Below, piece by piece: positions 9,110-17,447 of a stretch of 64,000 nucleotides of DNA. The stretch is from the NCBI RefSeq assembly GCF_021028955.1, contig NZ_JAIWPE010000069.1, forward strand, positions 124,001 to 188,000, given 5' to 3'. Both the position numbers and the translations under genes were made by a program. The DNA is from Salipaludibacillus sp. CUR1 (lineage in GTDB: Bacteria; Bacillota; Bacilli; Bacillales; Salisediminibacteriaceae). The notes beneath the pieces are model-generated. The model did not search any database and had not been told where the DNA came from. It saw nothing but the letters and a program-made list of their open reading frames with translations. Numbering within the stretch: the stretch's first letter is position 1; each line of letters begins with the position of its first letter.

Positions 9110-9149
9110 CAAAAGACATTCGGACACACATTGTCCAATGTCTTTTTTA
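9110..9149 (+). terminator. Rho-independent terminator in the yhaX-thioesterase gap
   Basis: AAAAGACATTCGGACA pairs with TGTCCAATGTCTTTTTT (one bulge) and ends in a six-T run. It is about 190 bases past the yhaX stop, farther than usual for that gene. Confidence 0.75.
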
Positions 9150-9247
9150 TTGGCCTCCAAATTAAGCAGACAGGTTTTTACTTTTTATCGCTGATTATGT
9201 CTCTAAAGAAGGTATAATAAAAAGAACAAACAGAGGGAGGGAAACTA

Positions 9248-9673
9248 ATGGATAAACAAAAAATGAGGGAACGGTTTGAACAGGCTTTAAATGACCACGA
9301 AGATGGCACTCCTCAGCTGTTTTTGTATTCCATGCTTGATTTTTCATTCGAGTATGGTGAAGAGAATGAAGAAGTGAAAATAACCGCTCCAATATCAGAA
9401 ATAATGTACAATCCGGTCGGTTATATTCATGGCGGAATAATTACATATATGGCTGATACGGCGATGGGTCATTTATGCGCCGCATTTCAAGACAGACCAT
9501 CAGTGTCATTAGAGTTGAAAACGCAGTTTTTCAGATCTGCCAAATCAGGAGAATTAGAAGCAAAAGCGTATTTTATAAAAAAAGGTAAACAAGTACAATT
9601 TGCAGAGTGTGTAATTCATAACGAAGAGGGACGTTTACTCAGCAAAATCACCGGTACTTTTTACACGATTTAG
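9248..9673 (+). CDS. PaaI-type hotdog-fold thioesterase
   Basis: This 141-residue protein probably hydrolyses acyl- or aryl-CoA thioesters. The PaaI/4HBT signature is seen as MYNPVGYIHGGIITYMADTAMG (residues about 51-72), with HGG placing the oxyanion-loop Gly and ADTA holding the catalytic Asp. SLELKTQFFRSAKSGEL and a late GRLLSKITGTFY strand follow. ATG 9248 has GAGGGAGGG upstream, and a TATAAT hexamer at 9213-9218 is a plausible -10. It stands alone between two terminators. Substrate unknown. Confidence 0.87.
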   Translation: MDKQKMRERFEQALNDHEDGTPQLFLYSMLDFSFEYGEENEEVKITAPISEIMYNPVGYIHGGIITYMADTAMGHLCAAFQDRPSVSLELKTQFFRSAKSGELEAKAYFIKKGKQVQFAECVIHNEEGRLLSKITGTFYTI

Positions 9674-9689
9674 TTCAAATAAACCGGCA

Positions 9690-9727
9690 ATGAAGCAGGC
9701 CTTATGAACAGGCCTGCTTCATTTTTG
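9690..9727 (+). terminator. Terminator between the thioesterase and yhzD genes
   Basis: TGAAGCAGGCCT and AGGCCTGCTTCA form a near-perfect stem followed by TTTTTG. It lies between convergent genes and may serve both. Confidence 0.88.
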
Positions 9728-9913
9728 TTATGGGTGAAAGTGTACAAGCCCTCCCGATGACCGGACAACGCGGCTGGGATTCGCGCTTAAGCTCTCGGCA
9801 CCAAGTCTTTCTTTACCTTTCTCCGAGGCTTCATTGTCAGAATCTGCTTCAATTATTTCATTTAGCAGATGCTCACCCGACTTACTGTATGCAGTTAAAA
9901 AATATTTGGCCAT
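9728..9913 (-). CDS. yhzD: YhzD-like small protein
   Basis: This 61-residue protein begins MAKYFLTAYSKSGEHLL, then has NEIIEADSDNEASEKGKERL and ends GGLVHFHP. That pattern (short beta hairpin, helix, terminal FH motif) matches my memory of the YhzD family, whose B. subtilis member is also 61 residues. ATG 9913 is chosen because AAGGGAG lies 10 bases upstream. A TTG at 9979 with AGAGGT upstream would add 22 residues and cannot be fully excluded. Function is unknown. Confidence 0.65.
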   Translation of the reverse strand: MAKYFLTAYSKSGEHLLNEIIEADSDNEASEKGKERLGAESLSANPSRVVRSSGGLVHFHP

Positions 9914-10012
9914 CTCAGAGCAGCTCCCTTCAAGAAATGAATACATATTCATTTTACTACGGAATGTCTTTTTATTCAAAAAGATACCTCTATTTTAAAT
10001 TATTTATTTGTT

Positions 10013-10057
10013 TAAGAGGGGCATCTCCAGTTAAGACCATTGTTGGTGCCTCTTTTG
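10013..10057 (+). promoter_or_regulatory. Hairpin in the yhzD/10116 divergent region
   Basis: AAGAGGGGCA (10014-10023) pairs with TGCCTCTTTT (10047-10056), loop about 23 bases. It lies 60 bases ahead of the next plus-strand gene, so it could be an attenuator or a stray terminator. Confidence 0.35.
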
Positions 10058-10115
10058 GGTTGTTGTCACGTTTAACTCCCTGGTGAATAAACTGGGCAGT
10101 AAAGGAGGCGATGGG

Positions 10116-10508
10116 ATGAATACCCAGGAAATGAAAAAGCTCTGTGAAAATCATAAACACCGTTATGTACTGGTAACAACTAAGGATGGGCGTCAATTTG
10201 ATGCAATAATAGAATCTGTGGATAAAGAAAATGTATCTTTTGCCGTGCCGATGGGAGGAGAAATGCATACGGGTGTTCCGCAAGGAGACCAGGGGTTCGG
10301 GTATGGATATGAAGGCGATTTTGCAGGAGATTACGAAGGGGGACAGACCCGCCAGTTTTTCCCAGGCTATCAAACTTACGGATATCCTTATCAACCTTTC
10401 CCGCCTTATGGTTATTACCCTCCTTTCTATTACCGCCCGCGGCGTTTCCAAAGGCTGATCCTGCCTCTGGCTGCGTTAACCGCTTTATCCATTCTGCCTT
10501 ACTTTTAA
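10116..10508 (+). CDS. Small protein with LSm-like N-terminus and aromatic, Pro/Gly-rich middle
   Basis: The 130-residue protein has three parts. Residues 1-50 (HRYVLVTTKDGRQFDAIIES then VDKENVSFAVPMGG) look like a small beta-barrel of LSm/SH3 type. Residues 55-110 are rich in Gly, Tyr, Pro and Phe. The end, RPRRFQRLILPLAALTALSI, is a basic patch followed by a hydrophobic segment. ATG 10116 has AAAGGAGG at 10101-10108; the in-frame GTG 10083 has none. I recall similar unnamed proteins in other bacilli. Membrane or coat attachment through the tail is plausible. Function unknown. Confidence 0.7.
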   Translation: MNTQEMKKLCENHKHRYVLVTTKDGRQFDAIIESVDKENVSFAVPMGGEMHTGVPQGDQGFGYGYEGDFAGDYEGGQTRQFFPGYQTYGYPYQPFPPYGYYPPFYYRPRRFQRLILPLAALTALSILPYF

Positions 10509-10535
10509 ATAACTCACATATCGATATAAGGGGCG

Positions 10536-10565
10536 GCGACTCAATTATTATTGAGTCGTTTTTTC
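10536..10565 (+). terminator. Terminator after the LSm-like gene
   Basis: GCGACTCAA and TTGAGTCGT pair around a short AT loop and run into TTTTTTCT. Confidence 0.85.
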
Positions 10566-10622
10566 TGATGAAATTTGCAGCTTTTTTACAACAGAGACAG
10601 GCATTCGCACGTTTTTTTCTAG

Positions 10623-10651
10623 CGAACGTTTATTCGCTTTTATGTTATAAT
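10623..10651 (+). promoter_or_regulatory. LexA (DinR)-like box and -10 upstream of yhaO
   Basis: CGAACGTTTATTCG at 10623-10636 differs in one fixed base from the Bacillus LexA consensus CGAACRNRYGTTCG. TATAAT at 10646-10651 follows 9 bases later, so bound LexA would cover the -35 area. In B. subtilis the yhaONM genes have been reported in the SOS regulon (from memory), which supports the match. Confidence 0.6.
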
Positions 10652-10675
10652 TTTATTATAAAAGGAGGAATAGGA

Positions 10676-11905
10676 ATGATTCGTTTTATACATTGTGCAG
10701 ACCTTCATTTAGGCCGCTCATTCAAAACAGCTCTTGATATGAATGAGATATTTACAGAAGAGGCGGTAGAATCTGCTTATACTTCTTTTAAGGCTATTGT
10801 TCAGGAAGCAATTAAAAGAAAAACAGATTTTATTATTGTGAGCGGGGATATTTACGACCAGAAAGACCGTGCTATAAGAGCCCAGTGGTTTTTTAAGAAG
10901 CAGGCAGAGCTGCTGAAGGACAATAATATACCTGTATTCGTTATACATGGCAACCACGATCCGGTTTTCGGCAACAAGGAAATGGTGGAAATGCCCGACA
11001 ACGTACATATTTTTTCAACAGAAGTCTCACATACCGTTTGCCATACAGCGGGCGGTGAAAAAGCAGTTATTTACGGATTCAGTTACCCGCAAGCAGCTTA
11101 TACAGAAAATCCTTTGCCCTATTATAATAAAATTGAAGATGAAAACGCCTATCATATAGGTATGCTTCATGGCCAGGAGCAAGGGCAGGAAGGGCACGAT
11201 CCTTACGCCCCTTTCACTTTGAAAGAGCTGGAAGAAAAATCGTTTAATTACTGGGCTTTGGGCCATGTCCATAAACACCAGATTCTCAAAAAAGATCCTG
11301 CCGTCGTTTATCCGGGCAATATACAGGGAGCACACAGAAAGGAAGAAGGCCCTAAAGGGGCGATGTATGTAGAATTATCAAAACAGAAAACACATTTGGA
11401 GTTTATTGATACAGCACCTGTCAGGTGGGAAAATATCCGCGTGCCGATTGACGGACTTCGAAATATAGACCATCTGACTGAAGCAATTAATAACCAGATT
11501 GACCGTTTGCCTGACCATAAAAAGTACGTATTAGTCTTGCAAATTACCGGTGCGGGGGATCTTCACGATCAGTTGTCTGATAAAAAAAGCAGGGAAGAGC
11601 TCATTGCTTTTTTAAATGAAGAGTATTCCAGCGAGAAAACCTGGGTTGACCGCGTAAAAGTCGATTCTGCTCCTGCATTAAAAAAAGACCAATGGAAGAC
11701 GCAGGATAATTTACTGGGAGATGTGGTCCGGACAGGAGATTCTTTAAGAAACGACGGGGAATGGACAAACATATTATCCCCCTTAACAGACCACAGAAAA
11801 ATACGCCCTTTTATAGATGAAATCACAGGGGAACTTGAAGAGGAAATTATAGAAAAAGCAGAAACGCTCATTTTATCAGCTTTATTGGAAGAGAGGGAAT
11901 ATTAG
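10676..11905 (+). CDS. yhaO: Mre11/SbcD-like DNA-repair exonuclease YhaO
   Basis: The 409-residue nuclease has the calcineurin-like metallophosphoesterase motifs in order: FIHCADLHLG (D, H), VSGDIYDQ (G-D), FVIHGNHDP (GNHD), IGMLHGQEQG and YWALGHVHKHQ (GH.H). This is the SbcD/Mre11 layout; the capping domain follows. It should work with the next gene, an SbcC/Rad50-like ATPase, on DNA ends. ATG 10676 has AAAGGAGGA; an in-frame upstream ATG at 10568 lies before the promoter elements. The stop overlaps the yhaN start by one base, so the two are translationally coupled. Confidence 0.92.
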   Translation: MIRFIHCADLHLGRSFKTALDMNEIFTEEAVESAYTSFKAIVQEAIKRKTDFIIVSGDIYDQKDRAIRAQWFFKKQAELLKDNNIPVFVIHGNHDPVFGNKEMVEMPDNVHIFSTEVSHTVCHTAGGEKAVIYGFSYPQAAYTENPLPYYNKIEDENAYHIGMLHGQEQGQEGHDPYAPFTLKELEEKSFNYWALGHVHKHQILKKDPAVVYPGNIQGAHRKEEGPKGAMYVELSKQKTHLEFIDTAPVRWENIRVPIDGLRNIDHLTEAINNQIDRLPDHKKYVLVLQITGAGDLHDQLSDKKSREELIAFLNEEYSSEKTWVDRVKVDSAPALKKDQWKTQDNLLGDVVRTGDSLRNDGEWTNILSPLTDHRKIRPFIDEITGELEEEIIEKAETLILSALLEEREY

Positions 11906-14900
11906 TGCAAATAAAAAAAATAAAAATTTACGGTTTCGGAAAGTGGGTCGACTGTGAATGGGATTTCCCTTCAGGAATGTCGGTGATCTATGGTGATAAT
12001 GAATCCGGAAAATCGACGTTAATGGCCTTTATTTATGCCCTCTTTTTTGGATTTCCTCCAAGAAGGGAAGGGCAGTATCACCCTCGTGACACAGAGAGGT
12101 ATGGAGGATCTGCCCTGATTGATCTTCCGCCTTATGAAAATATTTTTATAGAACGTGCAGCAGGCAAAAAGCAAAAAGGAAAAGTTACCGTTCAGTATGC
12201 TGATGGAAGGACGGGAGATGAACGGGAACTGGAAAAGTTACTTAAAGGCATGGATGCGGGGAGCTTTAAGGGCATTTTTCATTTTGACTTAGACGGTCTT
12301 CAGGAAATGAAGAATTTAAATCCGGAAGAACTAAACCGGTATCTATATGACGCGGGAATGTCCGGTGCATCACGCCTGTCAAAACTGGAAAAAACAGTCC
12401 AGCAGGAAACAGACAAGCTTTTCAAACCTAAAGGTAAAAAAACAGATATTAATGCTCTTGCTGAAGACATCTCACGAGTGAAACGGTCACTTCAGGAGTG
12501 GGAAACAAGGTTAGATAAATATTCATATTTACAAACCGCTGCGGCAGAAAAAGAAAAGAAAATCAACAAGATACATATGGAGCAAAAAACTATTCAGCAG
12601 CAGGTCCGGGAGCTGGACAAAAGAATTTCTTTATCTCCGCTGGTCCACGAATGGTCTGCCTTAAAAGAATCTGCTAAAAACGACGAAAAAATTACTTTTC
12701 CTGCTGAAGGCATCTTTCGTCTTAAAGAGATAAATAACCAGCTTGAAGAAAAAGAAGTTCAGCTGAATCATGAAGAAGAGGCCGTTAAGAAGTTATTAAG
12801 CGAGCGTAATAAGCTGCCGGAAGTTTCTATAACAGACGATTTGGCCCGCGAGCTGTCAGAAGCATTTGAAATTTATCCGGTTTATAAGAAAACAAAAGAA
12901 GAATTGAAACAGCTGAAGTTTGAGGAAAAATCCCTTATTAATCAAAAGGCCGGTTTAAAAGAAGAGTGGCAGCTGACTGATGAAGCGTTTAACAACGCAT
13001 CGGTTAATACGTATATCACTGGGAAATTGGACCAGCTGAAGAAAAAATGGCATACATTAATGACGAAAGAAACAAAGCTTGTTGAAGAAGAAAAAAAACA
13101 GCAAAAAGAAAAAAACACCGTCACAGATCAGCTGGAAACAGAAAAAACATTTTTGCTGGACGAAGACAAAGTGAAAGAGTTTGAGGAAACAGTTGCTTTA
13201 CAGAATCATCCCGGTGCCTTAACTACGGAGAAAAAGTTACTCAAAGATCAGATTGAATGGCTGGAAAATGAAGAAAAGAAAGTCAGACTATCAGAAACTT
13301 TAAAAATTAAACAATTAGCTGGTGTGAGCCTGATCTTGCTGATTGCGGCAGTAGTCTCTTTCTTTACAGCATCCCCTGCTGTAATTCTTACCTTTTTATT
13401 TTTAACTGCAGGTACAGGAGCTTACTTAATATCTTCCATTCAAAAAAGAGAAGGCTCCAGTCACATGCCTGCTGAAAAAGAAGAGCTTGTAAGAAAAGTT
13501 AAGGAAATCGAAGAAGAAATTCAGTCATCCCGCAGCTCAAATAAAGAGGAAATTGAGAACCTTCTTGCCAATCATAAAGAAAGAAACATGCGGATAGGGA
13601 CCCTTGAACAGAGACTCAAATTTATAAAACGTCAGATTGAACAATGGGAAGAAGAGTGGGAGGAGCTGCACGAAGAGTGGAAACAGGCAGAAGAGGAACT
13701 TGCAGGATGGCAGGAAGAAGCATCCTTACCTCAAGGAAAAGATATTCTTTATTACGACAGCCTTCTAAATGACGTTAAAGAATGGAAAAGTCTTGATGCC
13801 CATCACCGGGTGATTGCAGATAAACGCCGGACTTTAATAAATGAACTTGAAAAGTATGAAAATTGGCTCTCTCGCTTAAGTGTTTCTTCGCTTGGACGAA
13901 AAGACAGCCAGCCGGCTGATGAGAGAATCAGGGCCTTAAAAATATATGTAGAAAATCAAAATACACTAAAAGAAAATATTCAGCAGTTAACAGAAAAGAT
14001 TAAATATCGTGAAGAGGCTCTACTCAAAGCAGAGCGGGAAAGAGACATCATAAATAATAAAAAAATAAAGCTTTTTGAACATGCCGGAGTTGAAAAAGAA
14101 GAGGATTTCAGGGCTAAAGCCAAACTTTATGATAACCAGCAGCAGGCGAATGAACGTATGAACGACTTATGGCTTCAAATGACATCAATTATACCTGTTC
14201 CCGCTGAAAGAGAAGGCTTGATTAGGGCGGTGCTTCAAGAAGACATTGATGAAACAGGAGAGCAGGAAAGGCTTCTTGAACGAGCGTCAGTTTTAGAAGA
14301 AGACAAGAATCAGCTTATAACTGAGAGAACAGAATTAGTAAACGAGATGAAAGAAATGGAAGAAAGAGGGACGTATGAGGAGCTTCAGCAGCGCTATATC
14401 AGTATGAAAGAGAAGTTGAATGAATGGGCTAAAGAGTGGGCAGTGTTAAAAACAAGCCAGCATATGATTCGTAAAGTAAAAGAGGTCTATGAAAAAGAAC
14501 GTCAGCCAAAAGTAATGAAGCGGGCTCAGAGCATCTTCCGGGAGCTCACTTCCAGCTCCTACCTGTTTTTATTTGCCCCGCTTGGAGAGGAGCGGTTTAT
14601 TGTTGAAAGATCCGATGGACAAAGGTTTGATCCTGCAGAATTGAGCAGGGGAACAGGCGAACTGCTCTATTTGTCTTTGCGCTTAGGGCTGGCGATTGAA
14701 GATAAGACGAAAACTGCTTTTCCTTTGTTTATGGACGAAACGTTAGTTAATATGGATAAAAATAGAAGGGAAAAAGTAATAAGGATGCTGCATAGTGTCG
14801 CTCAGGAAAGGCAAATCCTTTTCTTTACTTGCCATAACCATCTAAGGGATGAATTTAAAGAGACATCTCCTCATTTACCAGTGCTTTACTTAAATGATCT

Positions 14901-14922
14901 TAAATTTGAGGAGCAATACTGA
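11905..14922 (+). CDS. yhaN: SbcC/Rad50-like ATPase YhaN
   Basis: The 1005-residue SMC-like ATPase has Walker A YGDNESGKSTLMAF at about residues 30-43, long coiled coils (about 165-460 and 515-870), ABC signature LSRGTGELLYLSLRLG (about 913-928) and Walker B FPLFMDETLVNMD (about 940). A hydrophobic pair at about 470-510 interrupts the coil, a feature of YhaN proteins that suggests membrane contact. GTG 11905 follows GAGAGGGA and overlaps the yhaO stop. It partners the YhaO nuclease in DNA-end processing. No zinc hook (CxxC) is visible at the coil apex, unlike classic Rad50. Confidence 0.9.
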   Translation: MQIKKIKIYGFGKWVDCEWDFPSGMSVIYGDNESGKSTLMAFIYALFFGFPPRREGQYHPRDTERYGGSALIDLPPYENIFIERAAGKKQKGKVTVQYADGRTGDERELEKLLKGMDAGSFKGIFHFDLDGLQEMKNLNPEELNRYLYDAGMSGASRLSKLEKTVQQETDKLFKPKGKKTDINALAEDISRVKRSLQEWETRLDKYSYLQTAAAEKEKKINKIHMEQKTIQQQVRELDKRISLSPLVHEWSALKESAKNDEKITFPAEGIFRLKEINNQLEEKEVQLNHEEEAVKKLLSERNKLPEVSITDDLARELSEAFEIYPVYKKTKEELKQLKFEEKSLINQKAGLKEEWQLTDEAFNNASVNTYITGKLDQLKKKWHTLMTKETKLVEEEKKQQKEKNTVTDQLETEKTFLLDEDKVKEFEETVALQNHPGALTTEKKLLKDQIEWLENEEKKVRLSETLKIKQLAGVSLILLIAAVVSFFTASPAVILTFLFLTAGTGAYLISSIQKREGSSHMPAEKEELVRKVKEIEEEIQSSRSSNKEEIENLLANHKERNMRIGTLEQRLKFIKRQIEQWEEEWEELHEEWKQAEEELAGWQEEASLPQGKDILYYDSLLNDVKEWKSLDAHHRVIADKRRTLINELEKYENWLSRLSVSSLGRKDSQPADERIRALKIYVENQNTLKENIQQLTEKIKYREEALLKAERERDIINNKKIKLFEHAGVEKEEDFRAKAKLYDNQQQANERMNDLWLQMTSIIPVPAEREGLIRAVLQEDIDETGEQERLLERASVLEEDKNQLITERTELVNEMKEMEERGTYEELQQRYISMKEKLNEWAKEWAVLKTSQHMIRKVKEVYEKERQPKVMKRAQSIFRELTSSSYLFLFAPLGEERFIVERSDGQRFDPAELSRGTGELLYLSLRLGLAIEDKTKTAFPLFMDETLVNMDKNRREKVIRMLHSVAQERQILFFTCHNHLRDEFKETSPHLPVLYLNDLKFEEQY

Positions 14923-15098
14923 ATTATGTGTAAAAATGTCGTTCCGTTTCATTTTTTACTAAATTTATATTAAACTAAACGTGATGCCCTTCATTTTTGC
15001 ACAGGCCAAAATAACTATGCAGACTATATAATTTTCATTCAACGGGGCAGATGGAGACTGAGATTAAATAGAAAATTAATTATAAAAGGGATGATCAC

Positions 15099-15770
15099 AT
15101 GGGTGAGTTTCTAGTTTATTTAGTTGAAGATGAGGAAAACTTAGGTGAAGTCATCAAAGCTTATATGGAAAAAGAAGGTTGGAAAGTTAAACATTTTACT
15201 GACGGGCGAGAAGCGTATAACGAAATTCAAAACCCGCCGCATTTATGGATTCTGGATATTATGCTTCCTGGAATGGATGGTTATCAGCTTTTAAAATCAA
15301 TTAAGAGTGAAGCGGATACTCCGGTTATATTTATTTCTGCTCGTGATAAAGATCTGGACAGGGTGCTTGGGCTGGAGTTAGGCAGTGATGATTATCTTGC
15401 TAAACCTTTTTTGCCTGAGGAATTGCTTATAAGAGCCAAAAAACTTCTGGACAGGGTGTATCCACCGGAAGTTCAGGAAGAAGATGCTATTGAATTAAAC
15501 GGGTATCTGGTTGATCCCAAATCCAGAACAGTGTTCGATGGGGAAGAACCAATTGAATTAACTACAAAAGAAATGGACCTGGTCATTCTTCTTACTTCTA
15601 ACCTGGGGAACGCATTATCTAGAGAAACTATTATTGAATACGTTTGGGGCGCTGACTATTTCGGTTCAGAGCGTGCAGTGGATGACGTGGTCCGGCGCGT
15701 GAGAAAAAAACTTCCGCGTATCCATGTTGAAACATTATATGGTTATGGGTACAGGGTTCTCTCTTCATGA
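15099..15770 (+). CDS. cssR: Secretion-stress response regulator CssR
   Basis: This is a 223-residue OmpR-type regulator. The receiver shows YLVEDEENL (acidic pocket), PHLWILDIMLPGMDGY (phospho-Asp about residue 52), VIFISARD (Ser switch) and LAKPF (Lys). The winged helix runs from about 130 to the end, with TTKEMDLVILL and VDDVVRRVRKKLP. The wording PHLWILDIMLP, DRVLGLELGSDDY and VETLYGYGYR closely follows B. subtilis CssR, which induces htrA/htrB on secretion stress. ATG 15099 follows AAAAGGGATG. A TATAAT at 15027-15032 with no good -35 would suit an activator-dependent, self-regulated promoter. cssS overlaps it by 4 bases. Confidence 0.88.
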   Translation: MGEFLVYLVEDEENLGEVIKAYMEKEGWKVKHFTDGREAYNEIQNPPHLWILDIMLPGMDGYQLLKSIKSEADTPVIFISARDKDLDRVLGLELGSDDYLAKPFLPEELLIRAKKLLDRVYPPEVQEEDAIELNGYLVDPKSRTVFDGEEPIELTTKEMDLVILLTSNLGNALSRETIIEYVWGADYFGSERAVDDVVRRVRKKLPRIHVETLYGYGYRVLSS

Positions 15771-17143
15771 TCAGGTTGAACTTAACCCAGCGGATCTGGT
15801 TTTCTTTTATTTCTATTCTTTTGATGGTGGCTTTGCTCATTGGAATTATTTATCCTATTTCTTTGAAAAGCACTCTGACTGAAGAAACGTACCGTATTAT
15901 TGAACAGGAACAGACCCGTTTTGCAAACCCATCCGGGGAGTATATCGCTCCGCCTCAATCTGAGCTGGATTTTATAGAAAGGCGGGAAGCGGAACGGTCT
16001 GTATTTCATTTCTTCTTAATGAATCAATTCGGTACAATCGAGGGGGATCCTGTTCCCAGTGAAGTATTGAGGGAGATGGGAGACAGGGCTCAAAATCAGA
16101 TGACCCGCAGGGGAAGATACGAGCTTACTTATAATGAAGCGACTCTGTTCTATGTTGTGTATAAAGTATATACGACAGGCGGCGAAATGTACCATATTTC
16201 GTATATGTGGGACACCTACCGTGATCAGATGGTTAACAGGCTGTGGGGACGGCTCAGTTACATCATGCTCTTTGCCAGTCTCATGAGCTTAGTGCCCGCA
16301 TTCTGGCTGAAGCATTATTTAAAGTCGCCTCTTACCAGCTTAGGAAACCATTTTGAGCAAATTGCTGAGCGCAACTGGAAGGAGCCCTTTCACTGGGAAG
16401 GTGATGAAGATTTCGAAAAGCTGTCCAACCAGTTTGAAGAAATGAGGCAGAACTTAATTAAGTACGATTCTGCTCAAAAAACGTTTATCCAACACGCTTC
16501 CCATGAACTTAAAACGCCTATAATGGTGGTTAAAAGTTATGCACAGTCTGTTAAAGACGGTATCATGCCGAAAGATAACATGGAAAAGACGATGGATGTT
16601 ATTATAGAAGAATCAAACCGGATGGAAAAACGTGTAAAAAATATGCTCTATTATACAAAGCTTGATTCACTGAAAGAAGCTCCGATGGAAATGTCGGAAT
16701 TTCCTTTTGGTTCAATTGCTTACCATGTAGAAGAAAGGTTCCGTCTGGCGAGGGACGGTGTGTCAATTTCTGTCCAGGGAGACCAGACAATGTTGTATGC
16801 GGATAAAGAACAGATGCGCGTGCTTATGGAAAACTTAGTAGAAAATGCGTTGCGCTATGCGGTAGATGAGATTGAAATGAGAGCTGAAGATATAGACGAT
16901 AATTACATTCATATTGAAGTAAAGAACAATGGCGAAAAAATACCTGAAGACGAACTGGATCATTTATTTACCCCATTCAGAAAAGGGAACAAAGGACAAT
17001 TTGGACTGGGGCTTGCTATCGTGAAAAGGATTTGCGAACTTCACGGAGGGTATCCTAAAGTAAGAAATGAAGAAGACGGTGTGGTCTTCATAATGGTCAT
17101 ACCTAAGAAAAATGACGGATCCGGCTCGCAGTCTCAAATTTAA
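15767..17143 (+). CDS. cssS: Secretion-stress sensor histidine kinase CssS
   Basis: The 458-residue membrane kinase starts with a basic tip and TM1 (about 10-31). An extracytoplasmic sensor loop of about 130 residues follows, then TM2 (about 162-182), HAMP, and the phosphoacceptor box FIQHASHELKTPIMVV (about 243-258). The ATPase shows NLVENALRYA (N box) and FGLGLAIVKRICELHGG (G box). It should sense misfolded exported protein and phosphorylate CssR. ATG 15767 overlaps the cssR stop (ATGA). A terminator stem is built from its last codons. The pair lies near prsA, yhaONM and secDF genes rather than beside htrB as in B. subtilis. Confidence 0.87.
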   Translation: MIRLNLTQRIWFSFISILLMVALLIGIIYPISLKSTLTEETYRIIEQEQTRFANPSGEYIAPPQSELDFIERREAERSVFHFFLMNQFGTIEGDPVPSEVLREMGDRAQNQMTRRGRYELTYNEATLFYVVYKVYTTGGEMYHISYMWDTYRDQMVNRLWGRLSYIMLFASLMSLVPAFWLKHYLKSPLTSLGNHFEQIAERNWKEPFHWEGDEDFEKLSNQFEEMRQNLIKYDSAQKTFIQHASHELKTPIMVVKSYAQSVKDGIMPKDNMEKTMDVIIEESNRMEKRVKNMLYYTKLDSLKEAPMEMSEFPFGSIAYHVEERFRLARDGVSISVQGDQTMLYADKEQMRVLMENLVENALRYAVDEIEMRAEDIDDNYIHIEVKNNGEKIPEDELDHLFTPFRKGNKGQFGLGLAIVKRICELHGGYPKVRNEEDGVVFIMVIPKKNDGSGSQSQI

Positions 17144-17167
17144 TGAGGCTGGAGCCGGTATTTTTTT
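17121..17167 (+). terminator. Terminator overlapping the cssS stop
   Basis: CCGGCTCGCAGTCTC pairs with GAGGCTGGAGCCGG, followed by TATTTTTTT. The left arm encodes the last CssS residues, so the stop codon is in the loop. Confidence 0.85.
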
Positions 17168-17173
17168 GGAAGC

Positions 17174-17362
17174 ATAATCTGCCGGTTCACCCCCGGCGAA
17201 GGCTTACATCACAGGCATAAGTGCAACATCGGTTATAGGATCTTCGGCTAACCCCTTCACGTCGTGTGAAAACGCCGAAGTCACCACATCCGTGTGGAAG
17301 TTCGCTGTGTTTTCTTTACCCGAGGGCTTGTCTTGTACTAACTTTGCCGAAGCATATCTTAG
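17174..17362 (-). repeat. Dispersed intergenic repeat, short copy
   Basis: This segment fills most of the 304-base cssS-yhaM gap. It is a near-identical inverted copy of about 22453-22638, over roughly 185 bases with scattered mismatches. Shared landmarks include AATCTGCCGGTTCAC, AACGCCGAAGTCACCACATC and GAGGGCTTGTCTT. It contains no gene with a ribosome site. Confidence 0.85.
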
Positions 17363-17405
17363 GGAAGGTTGCTTACAGATGTTTATCGTTAGAAAAAGCC
17401 GCTTA

Positions 17406-17414
17406 TGTTATAAT
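17406..17414 (+). promoter_or_regulatory. Extended -10 promoter for yhaM
   Basis: TGTTATAAT (TGn plus TATAAT) lies 33 bases before the yhaM ATG. The -35 region is weak. Having its own promoter suits a yhaM separated from yhaON by cssRS and a terminator. Confidence 0.5.
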
Positions 17415-17447
17415 TGGGAAAAGTAAAAACTGGAGGTAATTGGCGGA

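Noticed and set aside
8922-9131. 69-codon minus-strand frame between yhaX and the thioesterase gene
   Set aside because: No ribosome site, and its 5' end lies inside a terminator stem. Kept only as part of the unexplained block.
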